The translations under genes were made by a program, and so were the position numbers. From Bostrychus sinensis (lineage: Eukaryota > Chordata > Actinopteri > Gobiiformes > Eleotridae): a DNA stretch of 64,000 nucleotides. The notes under the pieces are model-generated. The model did no database searches, was not told the DNA's origin, and was given only the letters and a program-made list of their open reading frames with translations. The stretch is taken from positions 18,393,229-18,457,228 of the forward strand of contig CM036248.1 in NCBI GenBank assembly GCA_020698575.1, read 5' to 3'. Below are positions 55,265 to 64,000 of the stretch, in pieces (position 1 is the stretch's first letter; each line of letters opens with the position of its first letter).

Positions 55265-55270
55265 AATAAA
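55265..55270 (+). terminator. hspa4 poly(A) signal
   Basis: AATAAA about 310 bases after the hspa4 stop. The intervening sequence has no other gene and is the likely 3'UTR. Confidence 0.75.
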
Positions 55271-55830
55271 GGTATTGAACAGCCACTACTACAACATTCA
55301 AGATTATACAATGGTATGTTCTGCTAATTGGTGTGAAGCAATAATGAACCATAATTGGCAGGAATGTAATGTAGTCTATAGATATACTCGAGGTGTCCTT
55401 TGGTTTTAATTACCACTATTGTGAGCATAGCTCTGTGTCGTGGCGTTTTAGTTAATTAAAAATGAATACTTTTCATCAGTGCTATTTTTACCACACATTA
55501 TTGCATGTATATTTATCAGGGTTTTGTATAGCTAAACATTTATACGTAAGCATGTAGGACTATATTACAAAGTTACAAATGAGCTACAAGCCTAAAATAC
55601 AGTAATTAAAAATGGGCTATTCAAATCCAAACATGTTTGCCCCTAATAATTTTAATAAGTTCAGAGACTAGGACTTCATAATTAATATTGCCAAAGGATT
55701 TGAGTTTGGCCATCGACTGGCTATTTGACAACAGTCAAGTATGATATGATCTGAAACACTCGTGGAAGTTTTAGCTTCTCTAACGCTGACTTCCTTACGC
55801 ACAAACTCAACGTCATCTCCTTGAGATGAA
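55271..55830. other. Spacer between hspa4 and gnpda1
   Basis: AT-rich sequence with no recognisable gene, RNA or repeat. Confidence 0.6.
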
Positions 55831-56140
55831 ATCACGTGATTGTTGTTCAGCTAGTTCCTTCCGAATAAAAGCTTCAGAGTCGGAGGATTTAGTACTCTTA
55901 ATTTTTCTTCGGCTTACTCATTATTAAAAATTGCTTTGTTATTATAATTCCAGAGATTTCATTCCCCACTGGCTTTGGTAAGACTCGATCATGCTGTAAA
56001 AGGGCACCCATTTTATGTATGGTTGTTGTGAGAGTCTAAAGTCTCGTTTAGGTGTGTTTTTATGTTTGAGAGGATATTGCTGACAGAGAAGATAAACGGC
56101 CACCCGAAACTATTTTTAAATTTTTAGTTTACAAAACAAA
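55831..56140 (+). promoter_or_regulatory. gnpda1 promoter and 5'UTR exons
   Basis: A 10-base palindrome ATCACGTGAT at 55831-55840 contains the E-box CACGTG with flanks that suit USF or MiT/TFE factors. A non-coding exon likely ends at 55978 (CTTTG|GTAAGA). The coding exon begins at 56127 after ATTTTTAG, 14 bases before the ATG. Confidence 0.55.
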
Positions 56141-56674
56141 ATGAAGCTGATTATTCTCAATGACTATGACCAGGCAAGCGAGTGGGCTGCAAAATACATA
56201 AGAAACAAACTTTTACAGTTCAAACCTGATGCAGACAGATATTTCACTCTTGGGCTTCCAACTGGTAAGTGCCATACATTTACTAAACAAATGCTGTCAT
56301 AATTGTGAATATTTCTGTTTCTCTTCTTATATTTAGTGTCACAAGTTAACTTTTATTGAAGAGTTGAGCAAATAAAAAACTAAACTAAAATGATAGATTA
56401 TACACATCTTTTGTATTAAATATTTACTTATGCCTCTTGATATATTTTTTTTCTAGCAGTGAAGGTCTATGTATGTAGAAGTTTAAAAAAAAGCATTTTC
56501 AAAATGTGTTTCATGTCTTGACTCTTCCAGGGAGCACTCCTTTGGGATGTTATAAAAAGCTGATAGAGTACTACAAGAATGGAGAGATCTCATTCCAGTA
56601 TGTCAAGACTTTTAACATGGACGAATACGTAGGTATGTCATCCCCACACGACCTCTACTACACAAACCTGTCTA

Positions 56675-56708
<34 letters not shown>

Positions 56709-57957
56709 TTGTTATTATTATTACTATTAAGCATTATTAAATAAATATGGGGTTTGTTTGTTATTAACCTCAAATGTGTGCAGGACTTCCCAGAGATCAC
56801 CCTGAGAGCTATCACTCCTTTATGTGGAATAACTTCTTCAAGCACATAGACATAAGAGCAGAAAACACCCATATTCTTGATGGCAACGCTGTTGACCTAC
56901 AAACAGAGTGCAATGCCTTTGAAGACAAGATAAAGGCTGCTGGGGGAATTGAGCTCTTTGTTGGAGGTCAGATGTTCATAGTGCTAGTAATAGGCAACTA
57001 CAGATTCACAATTACAACAGGATAAATTAACATTTCATTAAAAATGTTCCCTTTTTCAGGAATTGGACCTGATGGCCATATTGCATTTAATGAGCCTGGC
57101 TCCAGTCTGGTATCTCGAACAAGGGTCAAGACTCTGGCCAAGGACACAATAATGGCAAATGCTCGGTTCTTTGATGGTGATCTGTCAAAGGTGCCCACGA
57201 TGGCACTGACTGTTGGAGTGGGCACAGTCATGGATGCCAAAGAGGTAAGGAGTTATATGAATGTCATCCATGTATTCAGGCTTTTTGTGTAATGATTTTA
57301 CACATTATTCGTCATATGACAATAACTGGTTTTTAGGTAGGCTATACTAGGTATACTAGGTAAATGTCATAAGATCAATGCTGTTAGAACTCACTAACAG
57401 CTAAAACATGCAGTGCTCACTGAAGTAACTTTCATTCATTCAGTTAATTTTAAATCTGCAATTAGGTTAACATTTTTAGAGTTTAAAGAGATTTTTACAA
57501 TGAAGTTCAATTTTTAAGTGGCAATACAAAGGTTTTGTTTAATACAAGCGTTTCACAATAACCTGTTTTTGGATACTGTGACATTTTTGGTCAAGGTTAC
57601 GATGCTGTCCCATTCCTACACATTATCCAAAACAAAAGATTTTACTTATTTCACAGGTCATGATTCTTATTACTGGAGCACACAAGGCATTTGCTCTATA
57701 TAAAGCCATAGAAGAAGGAGTGAATCATATGTGGACAGTGTCTGCTTTCCAACAACATCCACAGACTGTTTTTGTATGCGATGAAGATGCCACTTTAGAA
57801 CTGCGAGTCAAGACTGTGAAATACTTTAAAGGTTAAAATGATCTAATTCAATTAATGTTCTCTTTTTGTGTAAGTAAATTCTTACGCTCCTTTTATTTTT
57901 TCTGTAGGGATGATGCATGTGCACAACAAGCTGGTTGAGGCACCTCCCGGACTCTGA
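56141..57957 (+). CDS. gnpda1: Glucosamine-6-phosphate deaminase 1
   Basis: Converts glucosamine-6-phosphate to fructose-6-phosphate and ammonia, in the cytosol; it feeds amino sugars back to glycolysis. Six coding exons: 56141-56264, 56531-56632, 56784-56966, 57060-57244, 57657-57831 and 57908-57957, giving 272 aa. Family motifs are FTLGLPTGSTPLGCYK (phosphate loop), KTFNMDEYVGL (catalytic Asp), GGIGPDGHIAFNEPGSS (Asp/His/Glu relay) and TGAHKAFALYKAIEEG. The C-terminus is short (NKLVEAPPGL), unlike human GNPDA1 (289 aa) and closer in length to GNPDA2 (276). The name rests on the ndfip1 and fgf1 neighbours, as at human 5q31.3. A GNPDA2 identity cannot be excluded by sequence alone. Confidence 0.93.
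56676..56708. repeat. (AAT)n microsatellite
   Basis: About eleven AAT units in a gnpda1 intron, followed by a degenerate TTATTATT stretch that can pair with it. Confidence 0.95.
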
Positions 57958-58125
57958 GGCCAACATTTGAGGGAAAACTGTACTGTAACTATACTGTACG
58001 CTTGAATTAAGGGAAATGAATGAGATTTACTCACTCTCATTTTGTAAGATCCCATCCTTGTAGCACACTTATGTCTGATTTTCTTGTTTATAATTTTGTG
58101 TAAGTCTTGCTTCATGTGCATTACC

Positions 58126-58210
58126 ATTAAAATACATATCATTTATTACTTTATCTGATTGTGGTAGCTTAAATATTGTATTATTGATTTGAATGATAAA
58201 TGATAATAAA
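58126..58210 (+). terminator. gnpda1 poly(A) signals
   Basis: ATTAAA at 58126-58131 and AATAAA at 58205-58210, 170-250 bases after the gnpda1 stop. Either could serve. Between here and the ndfip1 ATG at 58455 lies its promoter and 5'UTR, without a visible TATA box. Confidence 0.6.
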
Positions 58211-58454
58211 ACTCAAGAGTAAAACCATATAAAAATGAATGGTTCTGGTAGATACAATATTTGTTAATAGGTACTAAATGCCAGTGAAGAGAAGGTTACC
58301 GATAAACGTGAAGGCATCACTGTTGGTGTTGGGAGATGGCCGACTAGTAGTAGGCTGCATTACCTTTGCTTCTTCAGTTTAGTGGCTTGCGGCTCATCTA
58401 TCACGGTTTTACCATTTAAGTGGACAGAGGACAAATATATATTCCTCTTCCACG

Positions 58455-60767
58455 ATGGCAGAACAAAACAGCAACGTGCGATACCAAGAGGTAAGCGCCG
58501 TTTTTATTGCTACGTTCAAATGTGGCTAATGTTTGTTGGTAGCTAACGTTAGCTGTTAGCTGCTCGGCTAAGTCAACATTAGGCTGTCACTTAAAAAAGG
58601 CAAGCAGCCACTTGACAATATGTCAAGGATCGATGTATTGTCTCTTAGATGAATCAATATTTGCTTTTATAGATTAATCTTTCAGTTTAATCACAACTTA
58701 TATTTGTGGTGTGATTGTGATACATTTCATTTAGCTGCAGTGCTGTGGCCTTTACGAGATTTGACACTGGTCCAACCTCAGTACCTTGTCGTTAATTTTA
58801 TCATTATGATCAATCATTTTGGATGACCCAGCCATCTTATCAGTAATCTCTGACAAAGTTCAGATTGCATGCGCGATAAGCACTAAACATTATGGTGCAT
58901 GATTCTGATACGAGGTTTTGTATTATAATGCAGTCTCTAGTCACTACACAGAAATTATTTGTAGTGTATTGGACGTACCTTAAGTGTCTATCAAAGATAT
59001 TTTGTCTAAGCGGAATACGGTTATGTGCACTGTAATGTGGCCACTTGTTGCACAGTCCATCAGTGTTGAACCAGATTAATTTAATGCGATCTGTCCATGT
59101 AGCCAAACTTATTAATTTATACAAAACTATTTTTATGTGATAAATCTCACCTTCGTTTTCAAAAAAACAATAATAAAAAAGTTAATGTTTGAACTATATG
59201 GTTTTGTAATGTTTGTGAAGCTGGTGAATGAAGAGGAGCTCCCCCAGGGTTCCCAGGAGGCCACCACCCAGGACGCGCCCCCACCATACAACAGCATTGC
59301 TGCAGCAAATGCAGGTCAGCCACTATCTGAGCAAAATTAACTCAACACTGACTGCTACAAAACATACTACTATCTCACATTTCAGCTAGCTACTGAATAT
59401 TAAAAGGATGGAACTAATGTGAATACAATATTGTTCCACAATAAGTATCTATTTACTTACTGTAAGGAAAACTTGAAGAAAAAACATATAGTTTATGTGC
59501 AGTTATATCTGCTTTAAATGCGCACAGCTAGGTGTGCTGCACATGTATCATTGCTTATCTTTATTCTTAGCAGGGCAAACACTCACTTCACTACATAGGA
59601 ATAGCCATAGCCCTGAGCTCTTCCTAGTAGCATCTTGTCACATGATCAGTGTATTTGTGAAGCACAATGGAGACTTGGTGTGTCTGCCAAATGACCCAGA
59701 TTTAATTATATGTTTTGTAGCAGTAAAACATACAGTACACTTTTATAACTTCCATATTTAAACCTTCTATATTACAAATGTACTGATGTATCATTTCATC
59801 TATCTACTGATAGTTGTATGTTACAGTCTGTGCCAATAATATTTAGAAAAGTCTTATACATTTTATTGTTCAAAGAAGTAAGTGGTATTTGTTCATCTTT
59901 TTAGCTTTTTTTGAGTACAAGGATGAAGATGGAGGAAACTTTCCTAATCCTCCTTCCTACAGTGTTGCCACTTCTTTGCCCTCCTATGATGAAGCTGAAA
60001 GAAGCAAAGCAGAGGCCACTGTCCCTCTGGTCACTGGGAGAGTCACGGTAAGTACACTTCATTTGCCTTTTACATTTAGCAGTGTGATTAATTTAATTTT
60101 GAGGGTTTCTTTCTTGCTTGTTGCTTATGCAGGAAGAAGACTTTGTTGCCCGAGATGACTTTGAAGATGCTGATCAACTGCGAATAGGAAATGACGGCAT
60201 ATTTATGCTCACTTTCTTCAGTAAGATATAAATTTCCTATTTTGAATAGATTAATTTATCAGGCACTTTTAAAAATAATAATTTCTTTTTTCATTAGTGG
60301 CATTCCTCTTCAATTGGATTGGCTTCTTCTTGTCTTTCTGTTTGACCACATCAGCTGCTGGCCGATATGGGGCTATTTCTGGCTTTGGCCTGTCTCTTAT
60401 CAAATGGGTTCTTATTGTTAGGGTAAGAGCTATCATACTTTTACCAATCAGTTGTTAAAAATAATGTAATAATAATTCTTGTCATTATTTATTATTTTGT
60501 TTTAGTTTTCTACCTACTTCCCCGGTTACTTTGATGGGCAGTACTGGTTGTGGTGGGTCTTTCTGGCCCTTGGTAAGAAAGAAAAATACATATAATAATG
60601 TTTATATGTTTGCTTATTTGAATCTCATTTTGCATAAACATTTTTTTCATTTGACTCCAGGCTTCATGTTATTTATCAGAGGTTTTGTTAATTACTCGAG
60701 AGTGCGTAAGTTGGCTGATCCCACCTATGCCTCTCTCCCTCGAACAAGAGTACTCTTCATTTATTAA
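58455..60767 (+). CDS. ndfip1: Nedd4 family-interacting protein 1
   Basis: Three-pass membrane adaptor of Golgi and endosomes that recruits and activates Nedd4-family E3 ubiquitin ligases. Seven exons: 58455-58490, 59221-59314, 59905-60047, 60133-60220, 60298-60422, 60506-60572 and 60661-60767; in frame, 219 aa (human 221). The cytosolic N-terminal half has three PY-type motifs (PPPYNS, PPSYSV, LPSYDE) that bind WW domains. Three hydrophobic segments follow: FMLTFFMAFLFNWIGFFLSF, the GFGLSLIKWVLIV region and WLWWVFLALGFMLFIRG. The end, LPRTRVLFIY, is conserved. The ATG fits the family start. A spliced 3'UTR is possible (donor after 60772, acceptor before 60895). It faces fgf1. Confidence 0.96.
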
Positions 60768-63150
60768 AGGAGGTAAAAATACTTTCAATCACAGTCTAGT
60801 TATTATGAGCGCAGTAATTTACAGCTGCATTGCTCTCAAACTAATTCAATTGTACTCCCAACCCACTAATTTGAAAGCTGTTTGTCCTTTACAGGTTTGG
60901 GAGTGTGGAGGAGCTGGGTATGCCCAAACCAAGCAAGAAACTAAAATGAAGACAGGCAAGACAAGTTGTAGGTGAAGACAACTCTTAATACAATATTCAG
61001 GAAATATATTGATTTCATTTGTTTAAAACATTATTAATGAAAAATTGTTAAATGTGATAGTTCTTCAGTGTAATCACTAGTGGCGAATGTTAAGTGCTAA
61101 TTACATCTTTTTTTGTAATGCCTTATATAATTTGATGGTAGCATACAAGCATGCATCTGTCCTTAAGGACAATTTTAGACAGGTTCATGTTGGCAACTTT
61201 TTGCTGAAGGCCAACAGGTATTAGGAAGACACTTTTTATATCCACTATACGCATGCAGAATACTTTGTAATGTCCACCTGTTTCATCACCACATGGTTTT
61301 ATTGTAAAATAGCCTGTTTAAGACACAATATACACTGCAGATAAAAACTACGCTGTAAATGGCAGTACTAATTTACTGCACACATCTAACTCAAATAACT
61401 CACCTGTTGGCTTTAAGTAGTGTTGCCCTTTTTGTAACCAGTAGAGGGCACTGTTGTCTGCTGCATTTAGTAATTAAAATGGTTTTTAAGGAAAAATACA
61501 TGCTTGTAATCAAATGTTTATTGAGTACAGTACATAATGGATCAAAGTGTTAGATGTTAGGATCTCTACATCAAACTAGGTAAAACTATCCATCCTGAAA
61601 ATAGTATTGCAAATACTGTATGAGCCTAGAAGATGTGGTTTCAAATTTGAAATAAAAGTAAATCGAAAACAAGATGGCCAGAAAATCAAACAAAAAGCCC
61701 CTGAGCATTTTGTTTCACATTGGTTGCCATGACAGCCAGAGTAATTTAACCCTGTTAAAGCTCATTTTCTGGTTCCCATTCATGTTGATACAACAGCCTG
61801 GCTTTTCCTGAACTGATTCTGCTCTTTGCAGTGGAAAAGCCCAGAAAATTGAGCACAAATAGCATTTTGTGTTTTCAGGTGGATGTCTTTACCTAATTTG
61901 TTCAGTTTTTAAATGGAGAAATGAACTTTGTTTTGTAAGGATAAGGTGTAAGATTATGGTATATAGTATAAGAAAAGAATGTTAAATGCAAATGCACTTT
62001 TAGAATGATACCAATTAAAACCGGGGATAGGTTCCCATCATTATTTCAAACCCAGAAGTGGCATGTCAGAATAGAAGTAATCATTATCAATAGAGATGTG
62101 AATTTTAACAATGAATGCTTTAATCTTGTGCAAACTGCATTTGCATTGTAAACAGATGGCTTTGATACTGACAGTATGCTTATTTCTGTGATGATGAGCT
62201 GCATCCATAAGGTTTTGTTATGAAACTGTACAGAAAACATTTAGTGTTAAATAAATGTCACTTTTAATGCTTTTTTGTCTCATCTCAATTTCTGCTTTAC
62301 AGGTGAGTAATTCCTAAAAACATTCTTACATTCATGGCTATTCATTAATCTATCTACAAACACAGTTTTTGGTAAGGCTTTATCAATTTTATTTATGTTT
62401 GACGTGTGAGGTTTTGTAGGTGCTGACTTCAGCCACAGCTTACATACAAACTTAGAGTGAAAAGTGCCGTGACATTTGTTCATCACATGGATCAGAATCC
62501 TCCACAAAGTGTCTGGGCTCTCCCACAGAGATATGGCAAGCATCATAAATATGAGCCATCTCTGACCCTAGCATCTGTTTCTGATCAATCAATCTTTATT
62601 CATGAAGTACTTTTCATAGAAAAATTCAGCTCAAAATGCCTCCCATTGGGTCAGGGGTTAGGATTAGGGGCGTGTCCTGTCAGGTGGAGGCCTGAACAGA
62701 CTCACTTGGCCTCTCAGCCTGGGACTGATTTGGTATTTCCTAAATGAGCTGAAGAGCAAACACTGATCATCTCTGCTTAGATCGCTGCCGTGCAACACTG
62801 TTGCAGATACGAGAAAGAAAATGAGACTAGAAATTATAGTGATTTTTATGACCACGTTGCTTAAGGTTCTTGGAAAAATCCAGTGAATCTGAACTGAAGT
62901 AATATGATGGACTGTTGGTGTGATGTTAGCTGTATATAATAATCTATGCATATTTAATATATAAATCTATGTATGTTAAAGAGAGCTCCTGGTATAAGAG
63001 TCCTTCACAAAGTAGTTCATAGTTACTGGTGTTGTTAGTAAGAATCATTTTTTCCTTCTGTCAGTAGGTTAGTACACATATGGAGCATCTTCTGTTACTA
63101 GTTGCTCACACTGGCATGTTAGATTGTATTGTGGTATACAACATGCATCA
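60768..63150. other. Convergent 3' region between ndfip1 and fgf1
   Basis: Holds the ndfip1 3'UTR (AATAAA at 61651-61656 and 62250-62255) and, from the right, the fgf1 3'UTR. No gene with exons was found; human SPRY4, which lies between NDFIP1 and FGF1, is absent. A fragment that resembles a fish interspersed repeat lies near 62584. Confidence 0.5.
62580..62645. repeat. Possible fish interspersed-repeat fragment
   Basis: AATCAATCTTTATTCATGAA, then GTACTTTTCATA and GCTCAAAATGCCT, resembles the TTTATTTATATAGC-ACTTTTCATAC-GCTCAAAGTGCTTTACA pattern found near the 3' end of many fish retroelements. The assignment is from memory and the ends are not defined. Confidence 0.35.
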
Positions 63151-63978
63151 TTAACTGTCATTAACCACTTGTCTGGGAAGAAAGAAGATGGCTTTCTGTC
63201 CAATGTGGGTTCTTGGGCCCAGTTTAGGTTTCCCGTTCTTTTTTAAAGCTACATACCAGTTCATCTCCTTGTATTTTTGTGGTTGATATGTGTTGTAGTG
63301 GTTTTCTTCCAGCTTCTCCAGGAAATAACATTCCTCATTTACTGAGGGCTGTAAAAGACAACATTTTATAAAATTTATTACATGACATGTAGATGAAAAG
63401 TTTGTTTTATCCAAATCAGGTGTCACACTCACAGAGCTGTACAAGAGGCCCTCGCTGTTCATGGCCAGGTACCTTCCAGCTTCCTCCCCAAAGATGACCA
63501 CAACACCTCTGTCCACAGCTCTTAGCTTCAGAAAGGCTGGGGAATAAAATATATAAACAATTATTATGACTCAACTTATAATAAATTACATATTTGTGTC
63601 TGGGCAATGTTAGGCTATTCCTTGTGACCTTTACTGAGGATCTGCTCTCCTTGATTATTTTTTTTTTTTAGTTGCATTTGTAAAAGAATAACCCAAGTTT
63701 AAAAGATGATTAATAAAGCAGTGTTCCACTTATGTTGTTGCACATCTAACGCGTTAAAGTGAGGTAGCACTGATGGGCCTATATCCCTGCAGCCACTGAG
63801 ACGAGCTGCTCTTACTGTGCACGTCCCTGTCGTCCCTCTGGCCCCGCACTGTCCCATCAGGGAGGATCTGGAGGTGATGTCCGCCATTCATGCAGTACAG
63901 CCGAGTGAGTCGCCTGTAGTCCGGCAAAAGGGGACTGTAGTCCGGCCTCTGCTGCTCCTCCACGTCTCCGTCCATCAT
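63151..63978 (-). CDS. fgf1: Fibroblast growth factor 1 (acidic FGF)
   Basis: Heparin-binding growth factor for all FGF receptors, released without a signal peptide. Minus-strand exons 63978-63816, 63536-63433 and 63348-63151 join in frame to 154 aa (human 155), with the usual three-coding-exon FGF layout. The beta-trefoil core is visible: LYCMNGGHHLQILPDGTV, GRYLAMNSEGLLYSS, NEECYFLEKLEENHYNTY, and NWYVALKKNGKPKLGPRTHIGQKA with the heparin-binding basic cluster. The middle exon is more diverged (TFLKLRAVDRGVVVIFGEEA), with RGVV as in FGF2, but the third exon is FGF1-like. The ATG lies 22 bases from the window edge; further upstream exons, known for FGF1, would be outside. Teleost a/b copy not assigned. 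Confidence 0.94.
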
Positions 63979-64000
63979 CCCGTGCAGAGGACACAGGGGC

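Overview
This is nuclear vertebrate DNA, almost certainly from a ray-finned (teleost) fish. Twelve protein-coding genes can be followed exon by exon through GT-AG introns. Their products match vertebrate families closely, introns are mostly short, and the non-coding DNA carries CA, poly-A/T and small transposon repeats. I cannot name the species. There are no prokaryotic, plasmid or CRISPR features.

Layout, left to right. (1) 1.8-28.2 kb: two GABA-A receptor subunit genes on the minus strand, gabrb2 (beta-2; about 19 kb, two long introns) and gabra6 (alpha-6). (2) 28.9-34.5 kb: nudcd2 (plus) and ccng1 (cyclin G1, minus), converging on a shared palindrome that carries a poly(A) signal on each strand. 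(3) 36.9-42.9 kb: a septin of the SEPT6 group, best matched to septin 8 (minus), head to head with single-exon sowaha (plus). (4) 44.4-48.2 kb: gdf9, an oocyte TGF-beta factor, and uqcrq, a complex III subunit, both plus. (5) 49.4-55.3 kb: hspa4, an Hsp110-type chaperone in 19 exons. (6) 56.1-64.0 kb: gnpda1 and ndfip1 (plus), then fgf1 (minus), whose start codon lies 22 bases from the right edge.

Orthologues of all these genes lie on human 5q31-q34, but there in three separated blocks (5q34; 5q31.1; 5q31.3). Here they form one compact run. Human neighbours GABRA1, GABRG2, HMMR, SHROOM1 and SPRY4 are not in the corresponding gaps. The genes do not form one pathway; the arrangement is conserved synteny plus rearrangement.

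I found no evidence of a wholly new biological system. The best leads are: an in-frame 47-codon cassette exon in the gabrb2 cytoplasmic loop; a perfect three-unit heat-shock element before hspa4; a p53-type site in ccng1 intron 1; the bidirectional poly(A) palindrome; a splice donor that overlaps the sept8 stop codon; and three transposon copies, two of them with exact target-site duplications.
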